A stretch of DNA of 64,000 bases from Meghimatium bilineatum (lineage: Eukaryota > Mollusca > Gastropoda > Stylommatophora > Philomycidae), in NCBI GenBank assembly GCA_034231615.1, contig CM067317.1, forward strand, positions 394,501-458,500, read 5' to 3'. Below the pieces are notes generated by a model. It did no database searches, was not told where the DNA came from, and was given only the letters and a program-made list of their open reading frames with translations. Position 1 is the first letter of the stretch. Each line of letters begins with the position of its first letter. The translations under genes were made by a program, and so were the position numbers. Shown here one piece after another: positions 43,520 through 55,439 of the stretch.

Positions 43520-44528
43520 CCGAACTGCAGAGCAAAGAATACAAATCTGCAGGTCGCGGGACTACCTACAAATCACCGCTGATAAAGAACATCCTCTACA
43601 CTCTGAAATTCTCAAAGTGAAAGGCAGTCGACGTAAGAGAGGAAAGTCGTGGATGAGGCGCGCAGAGGATATTATACAGAGTGTGTGCAGATTAGAGGAT
43701 GTGCTACCTGGTGCGGAATGGAGTTGTGCGCCCTTAGATTGTCCGACAGCCTTCAAAGTAATAATAACACTCAGTAGAGAATGCATGGAATAGTGTTCGA
43801 CAGTGGTGGAGTCGGAGGTACTCGCTCTAATCGGTTTAAATTCCAGGGAAGGTGATATGATTATATATACAGATGGGTCGGTTGAGAGGCACATCAGAAG
43901 TGCCTGGGCCTTCACGGCTCAAAGGTGGGGGGAAACCATCAGAGAGGAAAATGGTGCTTTCGCTCAGACCACAAGCAACATGACAATGGAGGTTGTGGCA
44001 GTAACCAAAGCTTTACAAAGGGTCTGCTAGAAGACTATCTGCGAGCATGCCTGTATACTCAGTGACTCGATGAGCATGATTGTGAAAGTTCAGGCGGGAT
44101 ACATTCGGGAACAGTGGCTGGATGCAGTGAAGAATTCATGTATGCGTAAAGTGACTTTCATTTTTGTGTCGGGACATGCGGGAGTCCGGGGTAATGAGAG
44201 AGCAGATAAGTTGACCGCACACGCTGCTACTACGGCTGTTGGTGGAGCAATGGATCGAGGAGGCATTTTGAACGCCCTGCGGGAAAACGCACGAGCAAAC
44301 GTCTGTATAAGCAACGATGGCTCTTGTTCCATGACTAGAATAAAGGAATTTGGTTTGAAATGTGGTCTCGCTAGAAAGGAGCGGTTTCGTGGGGTAAGAA
44401 AGAATGGTGGTCAATCAACTGTGTACTGGGACCGTTAGTCAACGTGTAATGGCAGCTACACTCAAGGTGAGATCTGAGCACCTGTGGACTTGTCCGGACT
44501 GCAATGATGATGATCCAACGACTAACTA
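43520..44528 (+). mobile_element. LINE-B2 copy in PLE-0 (RNase H region)
   Basis: It starts with a pre-RNase H linker (KEHPLHSEI-type, MRRAEDIIQSVCRLEDVL, APLDCPTAFKVIITL). RNase H follows: MIIYTDGSVERHIRSAW, SNMTMEVVAVTKAL, then after frameshifts CILSDSM and FVSGHAGVRGNERADKLT. The tail is SCSMTRIKEFGLKCG and SEHLWTCPDCNDDDPTTN. It ends cgactaact, like the other B2 copies. The target duplication is short (about ttatg). It is 5' truncated and frameshifted near 44020 and 44060. Confidence 0.82.
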
Positions 44529-44625
44529 TTATGTCCCTGCTCACTTTGGCACTATTCGTTGCAAACGCGGTCGTTGCTACACATGTCCCTATGTAGTTCA
44601 GATCCACTCTGTTTCATTTCCTAAT
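44529..44625 (+). mobile_element. PLE-0 segment 5: zinc-finger linker
   Basis: It encodes VPAHFGTIRCKRGRCYTCPY then VVQIHSVSFPN. The Cys-x5-Cys-x2-Cys cluster is the linker between RT and GIY-YIG in Penelope-like elements. It ends at atttcctaat, the target of the next insertion. Confidence 0.82.
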
Positions 44626-44972
44626 TCCGGATGTACCAATCAGCTATCACGAAAAGAAATACATGATGAAGGCACAACGAAAGCCTAACTTACCTTCACG
44701 GGATGACTACCATCTACTTAACAGACAAGAACAGGTCATCATATTTTGACTTAGAACTGGACACAAAAGACTAAGCAGCCATATGTATACAACATTTAAA
44801 ATTGGCACAACAGCAAAGTGTACATGTGGGCAAGTCAACCAGACTTCAGAACATATTCTTCAAGAATGTGCGAATTAAGGTGCACATACTTGCCTTCTGA
44901 TACACCTATTAATGTTAAACTTTATGGTACAAAACAAGAAATGGAAAACACTGTCCAATGTATACAAGAAAC

Positions 44973-46868
44973 GAAATTGCAGGGTTAGCTCAAGAATGTA
45001 CAAATGGGTAAAAGCATACCTGCATAATAGAAGAGCCAGGGTACAATTAGATGGTCGCAAGAGCAAGAAAGTTCTACTGCGTCATGGAGTCCCCCAGGGA
45101 GGAGTCATGTCACCCACACTTTTCTTGGTTTACATCAATGACCTAGTTGCTGAACTACCACACGGGATCAAAGTGGCAATGTATGCTGACGACCTGGTGA
45201 TCTGGTGCACGGAAGAACATGCGACAGTGGCCACTAAACAAATACAAAGAGCTATCGATGCCCTAACCTTATGGGCAAATAGATGGTGCGTCAGCACTAA
45301 CACAGATAAGTGCAGCACTACACTCTTTACCCTCTCACCAAAACAAAAAGCTGGTAATATCAAGATCGATGGAGAGCTCTTGAAAGAAGACAAACAACCC
45401 ACATACCTCGGAGTTACTTTTGATGATAATCTGACATGGAAGCAACACATAAAAAAAGCAACAACAAAAGCCAGGAGGAAGTTAAGCTATCCTGAGAAAA
45501 CTAAGTGGAACCACATGGGGAGCCAGTGGGAATATACTCAGTAAAGTTTACCAGCACGGCATAAGACCACACCTGGAATATGGTTCAGCTGCGTGGTGTC
45601 CTGCATCAAATACCACATTACAAGATCTAGATAAAGTGCAAAACCAGGCACTTAGAATAATGTTGGGAGCAATGAAATCAACACCCATAGCAGAGATGCA
45701 AAAAATGGAAAGAATTTTTTGAACACTTGGCGAACGCATAGACACAAAAGTACTAATTCAAGCAGAAAAGTTTCAGTGTATGCCAAGTCATCCAATGAAG
45801 GAAAGATTCCAAAATATAGCAATGGGGCAACTGAAAAGAAGCAGTTTTATCCATCAAGCTAAACGACTCCGTAGACAACTTACAGACCTACCTGAAGTTG
45901 ACAGCCCCTTAAGGTATGTACCAGAACAAACTCCGTGGAGAGAAAAGCATGGAATGTCAATATACATTCAGACCCACGTGAAAGGAATACTAAGCGAGGA
46001 CGAACAGAACAGTGTGCAGCGAAGGACAGTCACCCTCAGTTTCCTGGATGAGGAATATCCACAAGATATATGGGTCAGAGTATACACAGATGGGTCAGCA
46101 CAGAATGCTGTGAGGAATGGAGGTGCAGGTGTATATATAGAATATCCACACAAGCCTAGAGATACAACCAGAACACCGACAGGAAAATTCTGCAATAATT
46201 ATGATGCAGAAATCCAGGCAATTAATGTGGCAACTAAAAAACTTCTGAACTCCAACTCTGGCCTACAGCCTGTGGTATTCCTGACAGATGCAAGGTCAGT
46301 GCTTCAAGCTCTCCAGACTGGAAAACTAATAGACTTGAAAAAAACTACTTAGCAAATTGTCGTACCAGTATAGGGTAACCATGCAGCGGATACCCTCTCA
46401 CTGAGGAATACAAGGAAATTAAAAAGCAGACCAACTGGCTAAGGAAGGTGCTGCCGAAGACCAACCAGATATACCAATCACCTACCATCAGAAAAAACAG
46501 ATGATCAAGTCAATAAGAAAGCCACAAACACCAACACAAGATGACTATCACATTATGAACAGATCAGAACAAGTTATAATTCTACGTCTCAGAACAAGAC
46601 ACAACCGACTCCGCAGTCACATGTATACAAAGTTCAAGATTGGAAACACGGCCATGTGTACATGTGGACAGTCAGCACAGAGTGCCAAACATATACTTCA
46701 AGAGTGTTCTGAGCATGAAACACTGAGGAAGACATATTGGCCAGAGGAAACAACACTGGAATCAAAGCTCTATGGGACACTGTATGAACTACAAAAGACA
46801 GTGCGTTTTATTAAGGAGACAGAATTACAGATATAGACATGTTTTAAGTGAACTAAAGAAGAAGAAGA
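44973..46868 (+). mobile_element. LINE-A copy nested in a LINE-A relative (RT end to tail)
   Basis: It is flanked by the 11-bp repeat atacaagaaac (44962-44972, 46869-46879). It is 5' truncated, starting just before RVSSRMYKWVKAYLHNRRAR. It has RHGVPQGGVMSPTLFL, YADDLVIW, RNase H (VRVYTDGSAQNAVRNGG, FLTDARSVLQALQ, then frameshifted) and the tail CTCGQSAQSAKHILQEC, ending (GAA)n. It is nearly identical in protein to copy 2 (31295-35355) wherever both are open, so it belongs to the same recently active subfamily. Breaks occur at about 45480 and 46350. Confidence 0.88.
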
Positions 46869-46905
46869 ATACAAGAAACAACACTGCAGATATAGACATT
46901 ACTGG

Positions 46906-48165
46906 GGTGCAAAGGGAACGCATTGCTCTCGGCGGACCCAGGGTTAGCAGATAACCAAGATCCCAAATGTACCTCCTCGCAGTTCACCCTGGAAACAGAA
47001 ACACAGCAGCTCGAGCTGATTCTGGCCAAATCATTTGGGGATCGTGTCCGAGAATGTGGAGGTAGCAGATGGAAAGAGATTTGACTGCATAAGAGACAGA
47101 CACCATCTCCGACACCACCAGCATCCCCACATATAGCTATACTGTCGACATACAGTGAAGCTAGTCAGTCCAGTCCGAACATTGGAGTGGCGGCCAATGT
47201 AAAATGCACGTATAGGTAGATGCATGGCGAGAGATAAATAGATTCCATACTGAGTCCAATTAAACAATGAAAGGGCACAACAGCGCCAGAGGGCAGCGCG
47301 AACTGCAAATAGAAAGTGAAAAGTTCCTATGAAAGGGGAACTACAAACGTCTGAGTCGAGCTTCTAGTTACCTGTGCTCCTTATAGACAGAGACCCAGAC
47401 CCAATCATGGGCGTTCGGAAAAGCAAGAAGACCTAACCAATCTTTAATATCGAGCCTTCCTAAACCGGAAATATGCTCGCGAAGAGAAAGGGTTCCGTAC
47501 CCGATGGGCTTAGGCAAGAAAGGGACAACGATGGCAGTCCTGACCCAACTCTACTGTCCAGGTTTCCTATACCGGAAATACACTTGCAGAGAGAAAGGGT
47601 TCAGTACCCGATGGGCTCAGGCGTTATTAGGACAAGGTCGCTCAGCTCGAGAATGCCTTGCTCTCAAACGCATGGTGTGAGACTCGAACTTGGGCGAGGG
47701 GTTCACGACGTCTCGGATAGGAGGGCGAACAAGCCAGGGTCCAACTCTTCTGGCGAGTTCTTCCACATACGGAACCAGGCTCGCGGATGAGAAACGGTTC
47801 AGTACCCGATGGACACAGGCAGAGTACGTCCAATTGCACGAGATGGGTTCATAGACGGTGGAATACCTCGTGCCAGATAGACGAGCTCGACAAGCGTCTT
47901 GGCGAAGATGCACTACACATCAGCGTGCCCGGCGACAGATAGACAGGCTGTCACGGACTAGGGAAGTCTACCGGAATTAAAGGCATGACGAAAACGGATG
48001 TGCTGACCACAAGTGGCCAACAGGGGTGCAAATAATCAGTTCTACTGTGGAACTTGCAGCACAACGTACTTCACGCTCCCCGGCGGAAATCACACGAAAT
48101 ATTCGTTGTGGTTATATGAGAGCTAACGCTGAAGAAGAAGAAGACATTACTTGCCAACAATTTAT
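46906..48165. mobile_element. Unassigned 1.26 kb insertion-like segment between 33-bp direct repeats
   Basis: The word tacaagaaacaacactgcag followed by atatagacatta occurs at about 46870-46902 and again at 48166-48198. Between them is GC-richer sequence. It contains three copies of a motif built on gagaaagggttcagtacccg and atgggctcaggc (about 47480, 47586, 47783), and it ends in ctgaagaagaagaag before the second repeat. This looks like a GAA-tailed retroposon, possibly a LINE 5' UTR piece with internal repeats. I recognise no protein in it. Confidence 0.5.
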
Positions 48166-48217
48166 ACAAGAAACAACACTGCAGATATAGACATTATTAG
48201 CGAATGAAAGAAGAAGA

Positions 48218-48952
48218 ATTTCCTAATGCCACTTTCACTATTGATGAAGCCTTTACATGTGAACCCCGTAATGTCATTTACGTTATCATATGTAAACGTT
48301 GTGAGAAAAAGGATATAGATGAAGCGGGTTTACGATTGAGTGACCTCTTCTGTCGGTATCTTCATGCCACAGAAAACAGAGAACATACCCCTGTCACCAT
48401 TCATTTAAATATCCAGGTCACCGCAATAAGATCCTGCATCACGGATGACAGATCTAGGTACGCTCTTGAAAATAGATTTATTTTGTAGTATGGTACCCTC
48501 AAGTTTTTTTAACTTAACTTCGAACATTTATTTGTTTAAATTTGTGTTGGTATTTCCTTATTGTATTGCTATCCATGTTGTATTGGGTAATAATTTGTTA
48601 TATCTATTATCCTATCCAGTCCAATTTTCAACAAAACTCGCTTCCATGACTACATGTTTCCACGTACATCATTATCACCTTGAACTTCGTATTGTTAATG
48701 TCAATAGTGTCTCTGGTGCATCTGTGATGGTAACATTGTTTTTACTATTTTAATTGTTTTTCATTATTGTATATATTCTTGACAAAGACCTAACGGTTCA
48801 AAACGTTGAAAATGTCTTGTGTATTGTCATTTGTATTTTTTTCGTGTGTACACCCCATAATCCCTTAGTGATAGTCCGTCTGTTTCGTTGAAGTGAAACT
48901 TCAAAAACTTGCGTTATACTTACGTATTATTGTTGTCCCGTTTCAACAGCAG
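48218..48952 (+). mobile_element. PLE-0 segment 6: decayed GIY-YIG endonuclease and 3' UTR
   Basis: It encodes FPNATFTIDEAFTCEPRNVI then YVIICKRCEKKDIDEAGLRL; the YIG triad has become DID. It then encodes IQVTAIRSCITDDRSRYALE, with Arg and Glu of the family retained. The 3' UTR motif (ttgacaaagacctaacggtt ...) lies at 48779-48842 and matches PLE-inv base for base over its core. The endonuclease is inactive because the YIG residues and neighbouring sequence are lost. Confidence 0.85.
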
Positions 48953-50262
48953 TTAGTTAGTCAGTTAGTTAGTCGTCGGATCATCATCACTGCAATCTGG
49001 ACACGTCCATAGTTGCTCCAATCTCTCCTTGAGTGTATCCGCCATTATACTTCTGCTTACATTACCGGTCCTATGCTGGTTGACAATCATTCTTCTGTGC
49101 CTTCCATTATGTTCACTTCTAGCAACACCGCATTTAAATCCCTGATCTTTAATCCTAGCCATTGAAAAGGAATCATCATCCACATTAGTCTCACTCTCGC
49201 GTGTTATATCTCTTAAGGAGTTCAAAACGTCAGCGCGATCCATTGATCCCATCGCCCTATGCCACAATCGCGCATGATGCCAGTTGATCCGCTCTTTCAT
49301 TGCCTCGAACACCGACATGTCCCGGCACGAAAATAAATATGACCACTTTCAGTCTCGCCTTTCTCAAGGTCTCAATCCACTGATCGCGAACGAGACCCAC
49401 TTGTACCTTCTTAATCATACTCATAGTCATTCACGATGCATTCCTGCGTTACCTGTGTGCGTAGCCACTCAAATGCCCTGGTCACCGCCATATTCTCTGT
49501 GGTCATACTACTCGCAGTGACCGCAAAGGCACCACTGTCCTCCCTGATCGTTTTACCTGCGCACTGAGCTGTGAAGGCCAAAGCACTGCGAACATGTCTA
49601 ATCACAGATCCATCAGTATATATAATCACATCCCCCTCTTTGGTATTCTCACTGACCAAAGCCTGCACTTCTTTCTCCACTGATGTGGGACACCATTCTC
49701 TTCATTCCCCGCTAAGTGATATTACTACTCTCAAACAAGTTTCGAAATCTGTGGGTAGACTTATCCATTCAGCACCTGCTGCTACATCCTGCAATCTGCA
49801 CACGCTTTGTATGACATCCTCTGCTTGTCCCATCCACGACCTCCCTCTCTTGAGTCTGCTGCCTTTAACTTTCTGTATTTCGGAATGCAACGGGTGTTCC
49901 TTATCTGCATGTATTTGAAGGTACGCCCGTGCACGGCAATACTGTAATCTATGCTCAGCTGTTGGGCAGTCAAGTAGGTATCGCATAGCTCTTGTCGATG
50001 TGTCTCTTGTGCATCCCAGTATGATACGCATTACTGAATTCTGGATTCTATCCAGTCTTTCGATCTGAGTTTGACTAAGAGTCAGAATTGCCAGTGCATA
50101 TTCCACCAACAGCCACAACCAAACCCTGATACAAAAGAAAGATGTTCCCTGAAACCCAGACTTCTGTCAAAAAACACACCCAAATATCTCATTGTGCTAG
50201 TTCTTTCTAAACTTGTCCCGGACAACGAAACTTGTGGCATGGGTGTCTTTACCATGTGATTG
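48953..50262 (-). mobile_element. LINE-B2 3' copy, 1.3 kb
   Basis: It has a perfect 11-bp duplication, ttcaacagcag (48942-48952, 50263-50273). The minus strand reads TSTMRYLGVFFDRSLGFREH (RT thumb), IDRLD(R)IQNSVMRIILGCTRD-type sequence, KGSRLKRGRSWMGQAEDVIQ, then RNase H (VIIYTDGSVIRHVRSALA, SSMTTENMAVTRAFEW). After frameshifts come HVGV-region remnants and GSMDRADVLNSLRDITRESE. The 3' tail is a repeat of actaacta, shortest at other copies. It inserted at the very end of PLE-0. Confidence 0.88.
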
Positions 50263-50367
50263 TTCAACAGCAGTATTACCTTATATTGACTGTCAAACTA
50301 AAATAAGAAACCTGAAATAGATATGGATTAGTGTCAGCCATAAGATAGCTGGATTATTACAAATATC

Positions 50368-51218
50368 AAAACAAAACTTGCTCAACAACAGATATAGTGT
50401 AATGTTATATAAAAACTGCTAAGGAACAGTGTAGACACAGAGTAATGTGGTTTAATAAAACTTGTTATGAGCCCATGGACCGCTGGATCAGAAAACTTAC
50501 GACTACCCATGCAACGTACGACTACCCATGCAACGTACGACTACCCATGCAACATCTACCTTAGTAGAAGACATGTCTGTATATTGAGGCTTTCTTCTTG
50601 TAGCACGTCATATTATGCTTTCATGCTTGTGTGTGTGTGTGTTCTTTATGCTTTGTTATTTCTATATATGCATGCACCCTCTGTGCTTGGGAGGGAGCCA
50701 GAGATGTACTACGCAGCACCTGAGAAGGGGGGGGTGTGATAGTTCTTTTGTGACAGTTCTTTTGTGATAGTTCTTTTGTGATAGTTCTTTTGACTTGAAC
50801 ATTTGATTACATGCCTGAAGTCATAGAGAAGTTCGGCATAACCAGTAGGCGGTGGCGGGTAATGAGCACACTGAGCCCTATCTTGGTTGCAGTAGCTCAA
50901 AGCAGTGCATAGTTAGAAATCTAACTTCCTGGTGGTGTGATAGTTATTTTCTGGCTCTGGCCAGGTAAAAAATCTAGACTACCCAAAACTACGAGTATAA
51001 TTGGGTAAAAAGGCATGAATCCATGGACCACTGCATCAGCAACCAGCCAACAAACAAAACTTGCTTGGGAACAGACAGAGTAATGTTGCTATACAAAAAT
51101 TGTTTGGGAACAGAGTAATGTAGTTATACAAAACTTGCTCAGGAAAAGATAAGAGTAATGTATTTATACAAAACTTACTCGGGAACAGACAGAGAGTAAT
51201 GTAGTTATACAAAAAACT
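50368..51218. repeat. ~45-50 bp minisatellite split by Rep-X
   Basis: Units built on aaaacttgct..gggaacag and agagtaatgtagttatac occur at 50368-50462 (about two) and at 51052-51218 (about four). Rep-X copy 2 (50463-51051) sits between them. Confidence 0.75.
50463..51051 (+). repeat. Interspersed repeat Rep-X, copy 2, with end-repeated word
   Basis: It is homologous to 16640-17290. The word atgagcccatggaccgctgg occurs near the left end (about 50466) and again in diverged form (atgaatccatggaccactgc) near the right end (about 51016). That gives Rep-X terminal direct repeats or a tandem organisation. A 19-bp unit (cgactacccatgcaacgta) is repeated three times near the left end. Confidence 0.75.
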
Positions 51219-51234
51219 AAAACACAAAATTTTT

Positions 51235-51600
51235 TTTAGATCCTGTGTATCGCAAAATGCCTCAGAAAGACAGTGGGAATCACACTAGGAGATAAAATTT
51301 CCAATGACAACGTAAGAAAAATGATAGAAGAAGCGTGTATAAACTATAGAGAGAGACAGAAGGTAAAGTTTTTTGTCATCTAACAAGAATGAACTCAAGT
51401 CAATTTCCAGCGGCAGCTTGCAACAGAAGAATGCCCAGATATAGAAACGTCGACAAAGATGCAGGTGGATCGACAACATCAAAGCTATTTTAAAGAGACA
51501 CAAACTAAATTCCATTGAAGCCTCCCAACAGGAAAAAAACAAATTTTTGGCTCCCCATGGCACCTCACGGCCCGAAAAGAAATAAATAATCACCATCAAA
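51235..51600 (+). pseudogene. RTE-like LINE C-terminal fragment
   Basis: It encodes AKCLRKTVGITLGDKISNDN, VRKMIEEACINYRERQKVKF and FPAAACNRRMPRYRN. These correspond to the region after RT in RTE-like elements (compare 15766-15900 and 21985-22390). It ends near gaaataaataatc. Confidence 0.65.
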
Positions 51601-54600
51601 TTTCACACAAAACCAGAACCACTGATTGTGACAACTGCCCAAACAACAGGAAATTATACATCAGGAAAATACCTCTATTATAGTGGAAGATTTCAACAGT
51701 CACTCCTCTAGCTGAGGATACACAACTATTGGTATCGAGAGGAGAAGAAATAGAAGACTGAATGATAGAAAATAGACTAATTCTTATAAATGAACATCTA
51801 TCAGAGTCAACCTTTTACTCCAGACGATGGAATTCTCAGAGCACTCCATATCTTGCCATTGCAGCAGAGAACATCCAACGTGTGACAGAAAGAGTAGTAG
51901 CACAACAACGTGGTGGGAGCAACCACAAGCCCGTTGCACTAACAATAAAAGGGAACCACAAGACAGAACAACAACACAAAATTTCTAGCTGGAACTACAA
52001 AAGGGCCAACTGGGATACTTACTGACGCCTTACAGTAGAAAAACTACAAACACACCTTACAACAAGAAATATACGAAAAGATGCAAAATTAATAACAGGC
52101 ATAATCATGGAAGCTGCCAATAAGAGTATACCTAGAGGCAGAAGACAAAACTACAAACCTTTCTGGAAAAGAGACTTCCAGGCAATGCATGATGAAGCCT
52201 CTGCTGCAAGATCCAAGATGGAAACTAGACTAATAGAAACCAACATCACTGAACACAATAGACTGCAAGCAATTTTCAGGAGAGAAAAGCTAAACAGCAT
52301 TAGATCCAGCTGGAAGCAACACTAAACAAGGTCAAAGATTCAACACAAATATGACATCTTATCAAGTGTCTCAACAAAAATGACAACCCCCAAAGCAGTA
52401 TCATCATAGAAAACAAAGGAAAGTTCTTCACTGGCACACAAGCTGCAAATGTTATAGCAGACTCCTATGCTGAAGAAAGCAAAATTAAGATAACAAGAAC
52501 AAGAACTGCCGAAGTAAGATGAGAGACAAAACCTTGTAAAAAAAATAGCAACCATGTCCAGGTACAATGACCTTCCCCTTTAACAAATCAGAACTTAACA
52601 GGGCAATTCCAAATATTTTTAAAAAAAGAAAGCACCAGGACCCGATGGAATCACAAATGAAATGATCCTAGGCTGCGTTACAAGTAAAAACAGAGTCCTA
52701 GACTACTTTAGTAAATCATGAGCACAAGGGATTGAGGCAGAAATAATTCCAATTACTATCCCATTAGTCTACTAAGCTGCCTTGGAAAAATCATGAAAAA
52801 AATGGAGAATAACAGTCTCTTAAACTACCTGGAGGAAAACAATCTTCTAGATGGGTCTTCAGGCTTCATAGAAGCCAATCAGGCTTCAGAAAACACAGAA
52901 GCACTGAAGACCAAACAACATACCTTACCCAGGTAATAGAAAATGTTTTCCAGAAAAAAATCAAAACTCCTAGCCACCTTCTCTGACCTCACAAAGGTCT
53001 GTGATAAAGTCTGGAAAGAGTGGCTATTGTTAAAACTCACCCAGAAAGAAATCGGAGCAAAAGTGGATAGAAAAACTTCCTACATGGCAGACATGCAAGA
53101 GTCAGACTACAGGGAAAGTAAAACGGTCAACATAACAGTAGGTGTCCCACAAAGAGGAGTTCTATCCCCCCAACTCTTAATAATTTATATAGATGACCTG
53201 CCAAAACTATTCACACCATATGTACATAGAGCTCTCCAAGCAAGCAGACGATCTTGCTATCTGGACTCATCAGAATACACTGGAGTTGCAAAAGTCATGA
53301 TGTAGGAGGCAATAAACAAAGGTGGGCAAACACCTGGGGTGTTAAAATAAACAAAAGCAAGAATATCACCACACTCTTCACCCTCTGCACAAAACCTGAA
53401 AATTGTACTCTCACACTAGACTTCTTCTTCTTCAGATTTCATTCTCAAACTCCTGCTGGATCTCTCTTGTAGCAGGACCATGGTCCTACTAGATTTCCAG
53501 CAGAACATAGTCCAGAGAATAGAAATGTGTTGTGCCACCGTTTTATTTGCGCCAATGACCTTTTCACATCCCTCTTTGGCGGTTCACAATAGACAATATC
53601 CCACTCCCAAAAGAAAACCCAGTCTACCTGGGACTAAATTTTGACAAAAGACTTACATGGGGATCACACATTGAAGAGACAGAAAAAAAGCCAGCGCAGA
53701 CTGCAAATAAATAAAAAACTATCTGGGACAGATTGGCAAGCTGACATAAAAACCATAAAACAAGTCTATGTAGGTCATATTCATCCAACTCTGGAATATG
53801 GATTGAGCACATATGCAACAGCAGAAAATACCAATCTTCAGAAGCTGGACACAATTCAGAATGCAGGTCTATTAATTATAACAGGAGGACTTAGGAGCAC
53901 ACCTATAATGGCAATGGAAGCAACAGCAGGATTACACAACAGACTGCAGGGATGAGAAAAATCACAATAATTATTGAAAAATGTAGACGTCTGAAACATC
54001 ACCGAGAAAACAAATGAACTAACAAAAAACAGACTGAGAAGACCAAGCTTTAATCACCTATCAAAAAAACTTATGAAAGCCAATGAAGAAGTAACCAACA
54101 ACAAATATGATGAATGGGAACAGCTAGAAGCATATTACAACATCACAAACACCTCACCCATATGTAATACAAAACTTACAATCCCAGGCATTGAGAACAA
54201 AACTATGGAAACCCCTACTGCTCTCAAGGCAATAACACTTGTTCACATAGACACCCAATACCCCAGCTTACAGTGGATTCATGTTTTCACAAATGGATCA
54301 TCAGAGGGTGCAGTAAAGAAAGGAGGAGTTGGGATACTAATATGCATACCAAACACCCCAAAACTAGAACTCTCAATTGCTACTGGCAAATTATCAACAC
54401 ACTACAGGGCACAGCTACAAGAAATTTTAGCAGCATCAAAGGCTCTAGAGCAAGAGACTCAACGTAGCTAATAGTCTTCTTGTGCAACTGCATCTTAGTA
54501 CTCCAGACCATCCAAAATAAACCTAAAGATCTTAACACAAACAACTGTACAACTTTTAAATCAACTATCTGCTAACAATAAAGTTGTGCTGCAGTGGATC

Positions 54601-55100
54601 CCTGCACACTGTGGAATTGCAGGAAATGAAGCAGCTGACAGACTGGCACAAGCAGGTGCAAAAAAAAGGAACAATTCCAGCACAGAATATCACTGACTGA
54701 AGCACAAACTCTCATTAAAAAACATATAAACATACATGGAGTCAGAGAACAGGCAGTAACTTTCCACAGTACCCTATTCTAATGCTCAGCAGGTCATAAC
54801 AAAGCACAATTTTTAGGTTCCGCACAGGACACTGTAGACTACAAGCACAGTTCCACAAAATGAAAGCTGTCCAAACTGACCAATGCCCATGTCAAAAGAG
54901 TCCCCACACTCCAGAACACATTCTGCAGAAATTCCCACTCTTCAATGACGTGAGAACTAAAATATGGCCCAAAGAGACTGATCTGAAGGTGAAACTGTGG
55001 GGCAACCATAAGAACCTCCTGCTGACGACTGAATTCATAGAGGTAGCCTACTTTCCTGTGTAGACTCATGAGCATAGGAAACTGATTGCAGAAGAAGAAT
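51600..55100 (+). mobile_element. LINE-A copy 3: decayed APE-RT-RNase H element
   Basis: It starts inside the endonuclease (EDFNSHS near 51690, then GGSNHKPVALTI near 51920, where His/Asp of SDHRP is altered). IPRGRRQNYKPFWKRDF is at about 52125. RT pieces are APGPDGITNEMI (about 52640), SQRGVLSPQLLIIYIDDLP-like (about 53150) and QADDLAIW (about 53245). RNase H pieces are FTNGSSEGAVKKGGVG (about 54285; Asp to Asn in the first catalytic motif) and WIPAHCGIAGNEAAD (about 54597). The tail is CPCQKSPHTPEHILQKF and the end is (GAA)n at about 55090. There are many stops and frameshifts. It is the oldest LINE-A copy in the window and it carries a SINE-like insertion. Confidence 0.85.
53422..53583 (-). 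mobile_element. SINE-like retroposon copy in LINE-A copy 3
   Basis: It is 162 bp with (TTC)n at its left end (GAA tail on minus). The flanks are tcacactagac (53411-53421) and tcacaatagac (53584-53594), one mismatch. Internal similarity to 22723-23004 includes ttctcaaactcctgc, tagtccagagaa and tgttgtg. Confidence 0.72.
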
Positions 55101-55439
55101 AATAGCCTACTCGGACATTGTCTGCTGGTTGAAAGTGGTGTGCCTATTCAAAGGAGAGGTAAACTACTCAAGCAAAGAACCAGGAACCAAACTGGTAGGC
55201 AGATATCCATGAACACATTACTAAACAATTTTGGGAAATATCAGATACAAATAACAAGGTAATTATAATGGTGTACACAATCTATGTAGAATGTTCAACA
55301 AGACACACAATGATGGATACGGAGCTTAGCAACAGTTCAACTAAAATTAACTTACTGGTATGAATTACTGGTAAGATTTGACTTTTCATTTACTAGTGAC
55401 AATATACCAGAAACATAAGAAATATAAGAACATAAGTAC

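Larger units (their letters stand above)
44626..48217 (+). mobile_element. LINE-A type insertion in PLE-0, with a second LINE-A nested inside
   Basis: It is flanked by atttcctaat (44616-44625, 48218-48227). The outer copy is seen at 44626-44972 (LSRKEIHDEGTTKA, then frameshifted Cys/His tail with CTCGQVN-like and HILQEC-like sequence). It resumes after 46869 and ends in GAA repeats at about 48205-48217. It is more diverged than the nested copy. The region 46906-48165 is described separately. Confidence 0.75.

Noticed and set aside
47473..47913. Plus- and minus-strand frames of about 100 codons in the unassigned segment
   Set aside because: They follow a GC-rich repeated motif, and the protein sequences are low-information with no domain.
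50463..51051. Rep-X as an LTR retrotransposon or solo LTR
   Set aside because: The end-repeated words are short and diverged. There is no TG...CA boundary, primer-binding site or pol sequence.
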